From Microcosmobacter sp040493455 (GTDB lineage Bacteria; Bacteroidota; Bacteroidia; Flavobacteriales; Flavobacteriaceae), in contig NZ_JANFDA010000005.1 in assembly GCF_040493455.1 (NCBI RefSeq), forward strand, positions 62,001 to 126,000: a stretch of DNA of 64,000 bases, read 5' to 3'. Positions 18,372 through 26,587 of the stretch are shown here, piece after piece. The notes below the pieces were generated by a model. The model was not told where the DNA came from, did no database searches, and worked only from the letters and a program-made list of their open reading frames with translations. Within the stretch, counting starts at the first letter, position 1. Each line of letters opens with the position of its first letter. Both the position numbers and the translations under genes were made by a program.

Positions 18372-18830
18372 ATGAAAACGAACAATTTATTATCCAATAA
18401 GTACAAACGAATAGGTTGGGTACTTTTTACATTAGGATTAATTTCTGGCTTAGTTTTAATGTTTTTGAATTTTGAAGTAAGCATTTTAGAAGTGAATGTA
18501 TTATCCATTTACAGTGATACCATTTTCAATTCTGAATCTGATGGTTTCTTCAAAATAGTAGAGAATAGTATCGCTGATGAATTGTCTGCTTTATGTATTA
18601 TTGCAGGCGGAATTATGGTGGGCTTCTCCAAAGAGAAAGTTGAAGATGAATTTATATCCAAGTTGCGAACAGACTCTTTGGTTTGGGCTATTATTGTTAA
18701 TTATATAATATTGGCGCTGGCAATCATTTTTGTGTACGACATGACATTTTTTAATGTCTTGGTTTTTAACATGTTTACGCCATTGCTGTTTTATATTTTT
18801 AGATTCAATTATTTAAAATCAAAAGCTTGA
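18372..18830 (+). CDS. Four-helix membrane protein of unknown function
   Basis: A 152-residue integral membrane protein with hydrophobic segments at about 14-32, 69-85, 102-121 and 126-144, no catalytic motifs and no signal peptide cleavage site. It is followed after 4 bp by a small XRE-type regulator, so the two form an operon. Small membrane protein plus HTH pairs of this kind are widespread in bacteria, the regulator probably controlling the operon. I do not recognise the family and cannot assign a function. Confidence 0.75.
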   Translation: MKTNNLLSNKYKRIGWVLFTLGLISGLVLMFLNFEVSILEVNVLSIYSDTIFNSESDGFFKIVENSIADELSALCIIAGGIMVGFSKEKVEDEFISKLRTDSLVWAIIVNYIILALAIIFVYDMTFFNVLVFNMFTPLLFYIFRFNYLKSKA

Positions 18831-18834
18831 AGTT

Positions 18835-19035
18835 ATGAAGAATAGTATAAAAGTAGAGCGTGCCAGACACGACATGACTCAAGCAGATCTTGCAGAAAAG
18901 ATAGGTGTCAGCAGACAGTCTATTAACGCCATAGAAAAAGGTAAATATGTACCGTCAACAATTTTAGCACTAAAGATTGCGAAGTTGTTTAAACTCTCAG
19001 TTGAAGAAATTTTCCAGTTAGACCCTGAAGACTAA
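18835..19035 (+). CDS. Small XRE-family HTH regulator
   Basis: A 66-residue protein that consists almost only of a helix-turn-helix domain (DMTQADLAEKIGVSRQSINA, then IEKGKYVPSTILALKIAKLF). This is the YozG-like type of short transcription regulator that binds DNA as a dimer. It is the second gene of an operon with a membrane protein and may bind the palindrome at 18299-18324. It converges on the TPM-domain gene with 40 bp between. Confidence 0.88.
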   Translation: MKNSIKVERARHDMTQADLAEKIGVSRQSINAIEKGKYVPSTILALKIAKLFKLSVEEIFQLDPED

Positions 19036-19075
19036 ACAATGCTTTTGTAGGTTGGTAGGACTCGCGGATGCAGTT

Positions 19076-19897
19076 TTACCAACCACCAGAGGCACCGCCT
19101 CCGCCTCCGGAGCCGCCACCAAAGCCACCGCTGAAACCGCCACCGCCAAAACCACCTCCAGAGGAGCCACCACCAAAACCTCCGAAGCCACCTGAGCTGC
19201 GTCTGTAACTTCCACGTCCAGAATTACTCAAGATAATTGCTTCAAGGATATCACTTCCAGATCCACTTCCTCTTCCTCCAGAACCACCACCGCCACTACG
19301 TTTGCTAGCTAGAATAATAATGAGAATAAAAAAGAAGAAGAATAGGAAAAGAATAACAACACCAAACGGAAATGGAGTTGCTCTCGACCCTGAGTTTTGA
19401 TACTCACCAGACATGACTTCGAAAATGGCATCAACACCTCTGTTGAGGCCACCTGCATAATCATTTCTCTTAAAGTATGGGATGATATCGCGCTCAATAA
19501 TGCGTTTAGACATGGCATCAGTAAGCAAATGTTCAACACCATAACCCGTATTTATAGAAATACGTCTGTCATCCTTGGCTAATAAGATAAGAATACCATT
19601 ATCCTCTTTTGCTTGTCCAATTCCCCAGTCGTGCAACCAATTGGCTCCTAAGTAGAGAATATCCTCTCCTTCGGTTGAAGAAATAGCTATAACAACTATT
19701 TGGGTTGAAGTACTATCAGAATAACGAATCAATTTTTGCTCCAGTCTCTGATTTTCAGGAGTAGATAATAAGCCTACATAATCATAAACACTGGTTTGGT
19801 TTTTTGGTTTATCAGGAATCTCATATTGAGCAAAGCTAAAATTCACACAAGTTATGAGTGAGAAGACAAAAAGGAGATATGCTTTTTTAGAGAACAT
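19076..19897 (-). CDS. Exported TPM-domain membrane protein with Gly-rich tail
   Basis: A 273-residue protein. Signal peptide is residues 1-23 (ends NFSFAQ). A TPM domain (~40-165) has DYVGLLSTPENQRLEQKL and a DNGILILLAKDDRRISINTG motif. A membrane segment lies at ~177-197. A very Gly/Ser-rich tail runs from ~199 to 273, including GGGSSGGGFGGGGFSGGFGG. TPM proteins of the YgcG type sit at the envelope, and several plant and bacterial relatives are linked to photosystem repair or phosphatase activity; the function here is unknown. The start overlaps the stop of the upstream TPM gene by one base (TAATG), and LemA lies further upstream, a common LemA-TPM arrangement. Confidence 0.85.
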   Translation of the reverse strand: MFSKKAYLLFVFSLITCVNFSFAQYEIPDKPKNQTSVYDYVGLLSTPENQRLEQKLIRYSDSTSTQIVVIAISSTEGEDILYLGANWLHDWGIGQAKEDNGILILLAKDDRRISINTGYGVEHLLTDAMSKRIIERDIIPYFKRNDYAGGLNRGVDAIFEVMSGEYQNSGSRATPFPFGVVILFLFFFFFILIIILASKRSGGGGSGGRGSGSGSDILEAIILSNSGRGSYRRSSGGFGGFGGGSSGGGFGGGGFSGGFGGGSGGGGGASGGW

Positions 19898-20343
19898 TAG
19901 CCTTTGGAAATTTCATTAGATAATTCATCTCTATCTCCAAAACGCCAAGGGAAGAATGCTTTGAGTTGTTTTCCTGCTTCTTGTATTGCTGCAATTAATC
20001 CATTGGCATAGTCATCCTTTTTAAAATGTGAGGTCATTAGACTTTTAGTACTGTCCCAAAAATCATCAGAGACGACTTCATTAATGCCTTTATCACCATA
20101 AATAGCAAATTGTTTGTCTTCAACAGCCACATAAATCAGCACCGCATTATGCTGTTCGGTATTGTGCATTTTTAGGATTTGAAAAACCTCTAAAGTTCGC
20201 TCCTCTATAGTTTTGTCATGAGTATTATGTTCTAAATGAACACGAATTTCACCAGAAGTTTGCCTTTCAGCATTCCTGATAGTATCTATAATTTGTTGCT
20301 CCTGGGAAGCAGTTAGGAAATCTTCAATGGAACGTTGAGACAT
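19897..20343 (-). CDS. Cytoplasmic TPM-domain protein
   Basis: A 148-residue TPM-domain protein without signal peptide (MSQRSIEDFLTASQEQQIID). The domain is recognised by GEIRVHLEHN, NAVLIYVAVEDKQFAIYGDK and DYANGLIAAIQEAGKQLKAF. I start at the ATG at 20343; a TTG codon lies directly before it. It is translationally coupled to the following TPM gene by a one-base overlap and begins 3 bp after the lemA stop. Function unknown; it probably works with LemA and its exported partner. Confidence 0.85.
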   Translation of the reverse strand: MSQRSIEDFLTASQEQQIIDTIRNAERQTSGEIRVHLEHNTHDKTIEERTLEVFQILKMHNTEQHNAVLIYVAVEDKQFAIYGDKGINEVVSDDFWDSTKSLMTSHFKKDDYANGLIAAIQEAGKQLKAFFPWRFGDRDELSNEISKG

Positions 20344-20346
20344 CAA

Positions 20347-20934
20347 TTAGTCGAATTCAAAATTTACATCAGGAGCTTTTTCAGATCCTTCTTCAGCCTT
20401 ATAATAATCCATTTTTTTGAAACCAAGTGGACCAGCAAGCAAGCTCCTTGGAAAGCTTCTTACATATTCATTATAAGGTCTTACAGCTTCATTGAACCTA
20501 TCTCTGGCAACATTGACACGGTTTTCAGTACCTTCTAATTGACTTTGTAGATTTAGGAAGTTCTGATTCGCTTTTAAATCAGGATAACGTTCAACAGTTA
20601 CTAATAATCTTGAAAGTGCACTAGTTAAGCCACTTTGAGCTTGATTAAATTGCTGCAATTGTTCTGGAGTAATATTGGATGGATCTATAGAAATAGAGGT
20701 CGCTTTGGCTCTAGCATCAATAACGTCTTTTAGAGTTCCACGTTCAAAATCTGCAGCACCTTGAACGGTTTTTACTAAGTTTCCGATAAGATCATTACGT
20801 CTTTGGTAAGAACTTTCTACATCTGCCCAAGCTTGAGATACATCTTCTTGTAAGCCTATAGCAGAGTTGTTAATATTCATTCCCCAAAGGACTATAACCA
20901 AGACTAGTATTAAAGGTAAGACCCATTTTTTCAT
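20347..20934 (-). CDS. lemA: LemA family protein
   Basis: A 195-residue LemA protein. One N-terminal membrane segment (residues 4-19) is followed by a long helical domain. Family motifs are WADVESSYQRRNDLIGNLVK and the central ARAKATS, with AVRPYNEYVRSFPRSLLAG and GFKKMDYYKAEEG near the end. LemA proteins are membrane-anchored coiled helical proteins of unknown biochemical role. Downstream lie two TPM genes, upstream a MerR regulator (10 bp). The group probably forms one transcript starting at the M23 peptidase. Confidence 0.92.
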   Translation of the reverse strand: MKKWVLPLILVLVIVLWGMNINNSAIGLQEDVSQAWADVESSYQRRNDLIGNLVKTVQGAADFERGTLKDVIDARAKATSISIDPSNITPEQLQQFNQAQSGLTSALSRLLVTVERYPDLKANQNFLNLQSQLEGTENRVNVARDRFNEAVRPYNEYVRSFPRSLLAGPLGFKKMDYYKAEEGSEKAPDVNFEFD

Positions 20935-20944
20935 GATGTATGTG

Positions 20945-21274
20945 TTAAAGTTGATTTTTTATTTTGATAAGCTGAGCTTTTACGCTTTCTAGCTTAGTGA
21001 TAATCTCATAGTTAGTCAGTGATTTTTTCTTGCCCTCTTTCAAGTGAATTTTAGCACCTTCCAAAGTAAAACCACGTTCCTTGACCAAATGGTAGATATA
21101 CTTGAGATTCTTTATGTCTTCTGGAGTAAACTTACGATTGCCCTTAGCATTCTTTTTGGGTTTCAATACATCAAACTCTTTTTCCCAAAATCTTATCAAA
21201 GAGGTATTCACACCAAAAGCTTTGGCGACTTCACCAATACCATAATAACGTTTTTCTGGAAGATCGAGATGCAT
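20945..21274 (-). CDS. MerR-family transcriptional regulator
   Basis: A 109-residue protein with an N-terminal winged helix of MerR type (YYGIGEVAKAFGVNTSLIRF, then WEKEFDVLKPKKNAKGNRKF). A short helical tail likely makes the dimer coiled coil. It has no cysteines for metal sensing, so the effector is unknown. It starts one base after the M23 peptidase stop and is conserved in this arrangement in flavobacteria as far as I recall. Confidence 0.9.
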   Translation of the reverse strand: MHLDLPEKRYYGIGEVAKAFGVNTSLIRFWEKEFDVLKPKKNAKGNRKFTPEDIKNLKYIYHLVKERGFTLEGAKIHLKEGKKKSLTNYEIITKLESVKAQLIKIKNQL

Positions 21275-21275
21275 A

Positions 21276-22247
21276 TTAATCGAGAGATTGATTTTCTAAT
21301 GAAGCTTTCTGCAACAACTTATCAAACTCTTCAGCAGATAAATTACCATAGTAGAAATTGATTGGGTTGATGCGTTCACCATCTTTAAAAACTTCATAAT
21401 GAAGATGTGGTGCTTCAGAACGTCCTGTACTACCAACGTAACCAATAAGATCGCCACGCTTCACGCGCTGGTTAACACGAACATTATATTTATGAAGGTG
21501 TGCATATAAAGATACATAACCATAGCCATGATCTATTCTGATATGCTTACCATAACCAGAAGCACTATTGTCGGCACGTTTTACAACACCATCTCCCGAA
21601 GCATATACTGGCGTTCCTCTTGGTGCTGTAAAGTCCATTCCAAAATGAAACTTTCTGGCTTTGGTAAATGGATCAGTTCTGAAACCAAAACCGGAAGCCA
21701 TACGTGTTAAGTTTTCATTATTTACAGGTTGAATTGCTGGTATAGCTTGTAGAAATTTTTCTTTGTCCTCAGCGAGTATAGCAATTTCATCCAAAGATTT
21801 AGATTGCACCACGATGGCTTTTTCCAAAATATCCAGACGCTTATTACTTTCAATAATCAGTTTAGAATTATCAAAGCCTTGAAACTTCTTATAACGATTA
21901 ATACCACCAAAACCTGCTCTTCGCTGCTCTTCTGGAATAGGGTTAGCCTCAAAATAGTGTCTATAAATAGCATTGTCTCGTTCCTCTACATTTTCTAAAG
22001 CGAGAACGGCTTCCTCCATGCGATCATCCAAAATCTGGTACTGAAGCTTCATGTTCTCGAGTTCTCTAGCCAATTCTTTTTCCTTGGGAGATTGAATAAA
22101 CTGGCTGGCAATAAAGACAAACAGAAAACCAAATAAGGCAGAAGCTACTAAAAACAGCAATGCATATTTTAAAGTAGTACGTCTTTTGCGCTCAATTTTC
22201 CTATAGGAAAGCGTTTCGGAATCGTAATAATATTTTACCTTACTCAT
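21276..22247 (-). CDS. M23-family murein peptidase, membrane anchored
   Basis: A 323-residue cell-wall endopeptidase of the lysostaphin/LytM type. A membrane segment at ~27-49 is preceded by a basic stretch (RKIERKRR), so the rest is periplasmic. A coiled coil at ~52-90 comes next. The M23 domain (~185-300) has all zinc and catalytic residues: His201 and Asp205 (HFGMD), His250 (LYAH) and His283 (HLHYE). It should cleave peptidoglycan cross-links for growth or division. It is the first gene of a minus-strand group with merR, lemA and two TPM genes, and is divergent from alaS. Confidence 0.93.
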   Translation of the reverse strand: MSKVKYYYDSETLSYRKIERKRRTTLKYALLFLVASALFGFLFVFIASQFIQSPKEKELARELENMKLQYQILDDRMEEAVLALENVEERDNAIYRHYFEANPIPEEQRRAGFGGINRYKKFQGFDNSKLIIESNKRLDILEKAIVVQSKSLDEIAILAEDKEKFLQAIPAIQPVNNENLTRMASGFGFRTDPFTKARKFHFGMDFTAPRGTPVYASGDGVVKRADNSASGYGKHIRIDHGYGYVSLYAHLHKYNVRVNQRVKRGDLIGYVGSTGRSEAPHLHYEVFKDGERINPINFYYGNLSAEEFDKLLQKASLENQSLD

Positions 22248-22303
22248 GTCCTAATTTATACTATTTTTGCTGAGAAATAACCAGAATTTTAATAGCAAAC
22301 GAC

Positions 22304-22311
22304 CAAAGATA
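22304..22311 (-). promoter_or_regulatory. Putative -7 promoter element of the M23 peptidase group
   Basis: On the minus strand this reads TATCTTTG (TAnnTTTG), 56 bp before the peptidase ATG. No TTG at the right distance upstream is evident. Confidence 0.5.
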
Positions 22312-22356
22312 AAAATTGTTTAGCAATTAAGGTAATTTAACAACAATTTAGCGTAG

Positions 22357-24996
22357 ATGAAATCCCAAGATATTCGTGCAAAGTTTTTAGAGTTTTTTAA
22401 GTCTAAATCTCACCTTATAGTACCATCGGCTCCGATGGTGACCAAGGATGACCCAACATTGATGTTTATCAATTCTGGGATGGCACCATTCAAAGAATAT
22501 TTTTTAGGAAATGGTACACCTAGCAATAACCGAATTGCAGATACCCAAAAGTGTCTTAGAGTTTCTGGTAAGCACAACGACCTAGAGGAAGTAGGATATG
22601 ATACCTATCACCATACGTTATTCGAGATGCTTGGGAACTGGAGCTTTGGAGACTATTTTAAGAAAGAAGCTATTGCGTGGGCATGGGAATTATTGACGGA
22701 GGTTTATGGTATTGATAAAGACATGCTGTATGTCACTGTATTTGAAGGTAGCGATGATGCTGATAACTTACCTATGGACCAAGAAGCCTACGATCTTTGG
22801 AAAGCTATAATCCCTGAGGATCGCATCCTAATGGGAAACAAAAGTGACAACTTCTGGGAAATGGGAGATCAAGGACCTTGTGGACCTTGTAGTGAGATAC
22901 ATGTAGATATTCGTTCCGATGAAGAAAAAGCTAAAGTAGACGGGAAAACTTTAGTAAATATGGATCATCCGCAAGTTGTTGAGATTTGGAATCTGGTATT
23001 CATGCAATACAATCGTAAAGCAGATAAATCACTAGAAAACCTTCCAAACAAACATATCGATACAGGAATGGGCTTTGAGCGTCTATGTATGGTATTACAA
23101 GATGTAAAATCCAACTATGATACAGATGTCTTTACACCAATCATTAGAGAAATTGAAGCGATTACTGGTAAAGATTATGGTAAAGATGAAAAAGTAGATA
23201 TTGCGATTAGGGTGATTTCTGACCATGTTAGAGCTGTTGCGTTTTCAATTGCAGATGGCCAATTACCTAGTAATACTACAAGAGGATATGTTATTAGAAG
23301 AATCCTAAGACGAGCTGTACGTTATGGCTTTACGTTTTTAGATAAGAAAGACCCATTTATTTATCGTCTGGTGGATATATTGGTTAAGAAAATGGGGAAA
23401 GCATTCCCAGAGCTAAAAGCACAAAAGCAACTTATAGAAAATGTTATAAGGGAAGAGGAACAGTCCTTCTTGAGAAAGCTAGACCAAGGATTGGTTTTGC
23501 TAAGTAGAATTGTTGAAAATTCAGCATCTAAAGAAATATCAGGTTCAAAAGTATTTGAATTGAAGGATACTTATGGCTTTCCTGAAGATTTAACAGAACT
23601 TATTCTTAGAGAACAAGGGTTTACCTATAATAAAGAAGACTTTAAACTAAAGCTAAAAGAACAACAAGAGCGAGGAAGAAAAGGAGCTGAACAAAAATTA
23701 GATGATTGGACAGTTTTAATAGAAGATGAAGAGCAGGAGTTTATTGGTTATGATGCACTTGAAACTAATGTTAAGCTGACACGTTATAGAAAAGTGACTT
23801 CAAAGAAAGAAGGCGAGATGTATCAACTAGTCTTTAATCTTACGCCGTTCTATGCTGAAGGTGGTGGACAAGTAGGAGATAAAGGCTATTTGGAAGATGT
23901 TCATGGTGATGTAGTATATATTTTGGATACCAAAAAAGAGAACAATGTCATTGTTCATTTCGCTAAGAATTTACCAAAGCATATTGATGAAACCTTCAAA
24001 GCTGTTGTCGATCAAAAGCAACGCGAGCGTACAGAAAGTAATCATACAGCGACACATTTATTGCATCAGGCACTAAGAGAAGTTTTAGGAACTCACGTAG
24101 AGCAAAAAGGATCTGCAGTACACTCTAAATACTTACGTTTCGATTTTTCGCATTTTTCAAAAATGACTGTAGAAGAATTGCGTGATGTAGAGAACTTTGT
24201 CAATGCGCGTATCGAAGGACGATTACCTTTAGAAGAGCAGCGTAACATTCCGATGGATAAAGCTATTGAAGAAGGAGCAATGGCGCTGTTTGGTGAGAAG
24301 TATGGAGATACTGTGAGAACCGTTCGTTTTGGACAGTCTATAGAATTGTGTGGAGGTACTCACGTGAAAAACACGTTCGACATTTGGCATTTCAAAATTG
24401 TATCAGAAGGTGCTGTAGCAGCAGGTATTAGAAGGATTGAAGCGATTACAAAAGATGCTGTGAAGGATTTTTATTTTGAAAACAATAGAGCCTTTTTTGA
24501 AATCAAAGATTTACTGAACAATACAAAAGAACCTGTAAAAGCTGTCAAAGCATTACAAGATGAAAATTCTGATCTCAAAAAGCAGATAGAACAATTACTC
24601 AAGGATAAAGCTAAGAACCTTAAAGGCGATCTTAAAAATGAAATTGCTGAAGTGAATGGCATTAATTTTATTGCCAAGAAAGTTGACTTAGATGCTTCAG
24701 GCATAAAGGATTTATCTTTTGAATTAGGCGGAGAAGTAGACAACCTTTTTGCACTCTTCGGTGCTGAAAATAACGGTAAGGCTATACTATCTTGCTATAT
24801 CTCAAAAAACCTAGTTGCTGAAAAAGACCTGAATGCAGGGCAAATTGTTCGCGAACTTGGGAAATATATTCAAGGTGGCGGCGGAGGACAGCCATTCTTT
24901 GCAACAGCAGGAGGAAAAAATCCAGATGGATTAGATGAAGCTATTAGAGAGGTCAAGAATAAAATACCTAAGCCTGGACCAAATCCATTTGATTAA
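22357..24996 (+). CDS. alaS: Alanyl-tRNA synthetase
   Basis: An 879-residue enzyme that charges tRNA-Ala. The class II catalytic core is at the N-terminus (MKSQDIRAKFLEFFKSKSHL; RVSGKHNDLEEVG; DQGPCGPCSEIH). The editing domain has the zinc-binding motifs HTATH and CGGTH. The C-terminal C-Ala region includes GGGGGQPFFATAGG. Length is typical. The stop overlaps the ATG of the next gene by one base (TAATG), coupling it to a GSCFA gene. Confidence 0.98.
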   Translation: MKSQDIRAKFLEFFKSKSHLIVPSAPMVTKDDPTLMFINSGMAPFKEYFLGNGTPSNNRIADTQKCLRVSGKHNDLEEVGYDTYHHTLFEMLGNWSFGDYFKKEAIAWAWELLTEVYGIDKDMLYVTVFEGSDDADNLPMDQEAYDLWKAIIPEDRILMGNKSDNFWEMGDQGPCGPCSEIHVDIRSDEEKAKVDGKTLVNMDHPQVVEIWNLVFMQYNRKADKSLENLPNKHIDTGMGFERLCMVLQDVKSNYDTDVFTPIIREIEAITGKDYGKDEKVDIAIRVISDHVRAVAFSIADGQLPSNTTRGYVIRRILRRAVRYGFTFLDKKDPFIYRLVDILVKKMGKAFPELKAQKQLIENVIREEEQSFLRKLDQGLVLLSRIVENSASKEISGSKVFELKDTYGFPEDLTELILREQGFTYNKEDFKLKLKEQQERGRKGAEQKLDDWTVLIEDEEQEFIGYDALETNVKLTRYRKVTSKKEGEMYQLVFNLTPFYAEGGGQVGDKGYLEDVHGDVVYILDTKKENNVIVHFAKNLPKHIDETFKAVVDQKQRERTESNHTATHLLHQALREVLGTHVEQKGSAVHSKYLRFDFSHFSKMTVEELRDVENFVNARIEGRLPLEEQRNIPMDKAIEEGAMALFGEKYGDTVRTVRFGQSIELCGGTHVKNTFDIWHFKIVSEGAVAAGIRRIEAITKDAVKDFYFENNRAFFEIKDLLNNTKEPVKAVKALQDENSDLKKQIEQLLKDKAKNLKGDLKNEIAEVNGINFIAKKVDLDASGIKDLSFELGGEVDNLFALFGAENNGKAILSCYISKNLVAEKDLNAGQIVRELGKYIQGGGGGQPFFATAGGKNPDGLDEAIREVKNKIPKPGPNPFD

Positions 24997-25946
24997 TGGA
25001 ATTTCAAACCAAAATATCAATTCCAAAACAGCAGCACGATTTAATTTCGTATCAGTCAAAATTATTATTGACTGGTTCCTGTTTTGCCGAACATATTGGA
25101 GAGAAGTTCGATTACTACAAATTCCAAAGCACAACGAATCCTCTAGGGATATTATTTCACCCATTAGCTGTTGAGCAGTTAATTACTAATGCTGTTAATG
25201 AAAAGCGTTATCAAGACAATGATGTCTTTTCCCTTAACGAGCAATGGCATTCCTATGAAGCACACTCTAGAATGAGTACAGCATCAAAGGATGAATTGTT
25301 ATCTGGTCTAAACAATGCAGTTCAATTAACTCATAAAAATATTCTAGAAGCGTCTCATGTCATCATCACATTAGGAACCGCTTGGGTATATAGACATATT
25401 GAAACTGATACAATTGTAGCCAACTGCCATAAAGTACCTCAAAAGAAGTTTTTAAAAGAACTACTCTCAGTAGATGCAATTAAAGAAAGTCTGGAAGCTA
25501 TCATCAGTTTAGTTAGAAGCGTTAATCCAAAAACAACATTCATATTTACCGTTTCACCCGTTAGACATCTTAAAGATGGTTTTGTTGAAAACAAAAATAG
25601 TAAGGCGAATTTAATTAGCGCTATTCATCAAGTTGTAGAGCCTAGGAAGCACATATATTATTTCCCATCTTATGAAATCATGATGGATGAATTGAGAGAT
25701 TATAGATTCTATTCAGAAGATATGATTCATCCAAATGCCTTAGCGGTTAATCACATCTGGGAAAGATTCAAAGAAGTTTGGATCGATAGCCAAACGTATT
25801 CTACAATGGATGATGTTGAAACTATTCAAAAAGGATTAGCACATAGACCTTTCAACCCAAATTCAGAAGCACATCAAAAATTCTTGCAAGATTTAGAAGA
25901 AAAGAAAAATAAGCTTCAGCAAAAGCTTCCTTTTGTACATTTTTAA
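24996..25946 (+). CDS. GSCFA-domain protein
   Basis: A 316-residue protein of the GSCFA family, named after the motif seen here at residues ~27-31 (LLTGSCFAEHIGEKF). It is probably SGNH-hydrolase/esterase-like: the Ser of GSCFA and a late HPN motif (MIHPNALAVNHIW) fit an active-site Ser and His. There is no signal peptide, so it should be cytoplasmic. Substrate is unknown. Translation is coupled to alaS. Confidence 0.88.
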   Translation: MEFQTKISIPKQQHDLISYQSKLLLTGSCFAEHIGEKFDYYKFQSTTNPLGILFHPLAVEQLITNAVNEKRYQDNDVFSLNEQWHSYEAHSRMSTASKDELLSGLNNAVQLTHKNILEASHVIITLGTAWVYRHIETDTIVANCHKVPQKKFLKELLSVDAIKESLEAIISLVRSVNPKTTFIFTVSPVRHLKDGFVENKNSKANLISAIHQVVEPRKHIYYFPSYEIMMDELRDYRFYSEDMIHPNALAVNHIWERFKEVWIDSQTYSTMDDVETIQKGLAHRPFNPNSEAHQKFLQDLEEKKNKLQQKLPFVHF

Positions 25947-25996
25947 TTCTTGTAACGTATTCATTTTCAATACATATTAAAAAATATACGCTAGAT

Positions 25997-26026
25997 GCCG
26001 TATTGATTGGCGTATGATTATACGGC
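25997..26026 (+). other. Inverted repeat upstream of the lipoprotein gene
   Basis: Perfect 7-bp arms GCCGTAT (25997-26003) and ATACGGC (26020-26026) are separated by 16 bp. A second inverted pair, ATACGC (25986-25991) and GCGTAT (26010-26015), interlocks with it. It could be an operator or an RNA fold; it lacks a long T run, so it is a poor terminator. Confidence 0.4.
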
Positions 26027-26064
26027 AATTTTGTTCTCGTTATTAACCAATAAATACTTCAACA

Positions 26065-26577
26065 ATGAGAACGATTAAGCAATTCATGTTACTAGTAATG
26101 ACAATATCAATGGTGTCATTAACATCCTGTAAAAGCGATGACGACGGTGGAAGTCCAGGAGCAGCTGGAGCTGGAACCATAGAAGCATCTATCGACGGAA
26201 CGGCGTTTACATCCTTGGACATTACCTCTATTGCAACTTTGGCAAATGGGAATTTAATTATTCAAGGAAACGATGCAGATGGTAGAGCAATTGTAATTAC
26301 CATTTTCGGATACAACGGAACAGGAACTTATAATTTTGATGGAAATTCTGTAGTGTTCAATATTGCAACCTATACCGAAGCAGATATCAATAATCCGATG
26401 AACTCACAAAGTTGGGCTGCACCATTCGATACTACAGTAGCAGGTTCGGTTTCTGTATCTACAGAGACAGATGATAATGTTCAAGGAACTTTTGAGTTTA
26501 CTGGGCAAAATGCCAATGACAATAGCCAGAAGGTTATTTCTAATGGGTCATTTAATTTAACTAAGCAAGTGCTTTAA
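26065..26577 (+). CDS. Small lipoprotein, DUF6252-like
   Basis: A 170-residue lipoprotein. The signal peptide ends in a lipobox (SLTSC, Cys ~22), followed by KSDDDGG, the acidic tail that in Bacteroidota favours outer-membrane or surface sorting. The remainder looks like a beta-rich domain (TIEASIDGTAFTSLDITSIA; FGYNGTGTYNFDGN). It resembles the DUF6252 family of unknown function. It is 10 bp before a beta-propeller gene and likely cotranscribed with it. Confidence 0.78.
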   Translation: MRTIKQFMLLVMTISMVSLTSCKSDDDGGSPGAAGAGTIEASIDGTAFTSLDITSIATLANGNLIIQGNDADGRAIVITIFGYNGTGTYNFDGNSVVFNIATYTEADINNPMNSQSWAAPFDTTVAGSVSVSTETDDNVQGTFEFTGQNANDNSQKVISNGSFNLTKQVL

Positions 26578-26587
26578 TAGTTCTGTT

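Noticed and set aside
18290..18508. 72-codon minus-strand frame over the XRE-pair promoter
   Set aside because: It overlaps the palindrome, promoter and membrane-protein start and has no recognisable features.
19050..19084. Inverted repeat GGTTGGTA / TACCAACC between the XRE gene and the TPM gene
   Set aside because: It overlaps the end of the TPM coding sequence, has a 19-bp loop and no T run; chance or a weak terminator at best.
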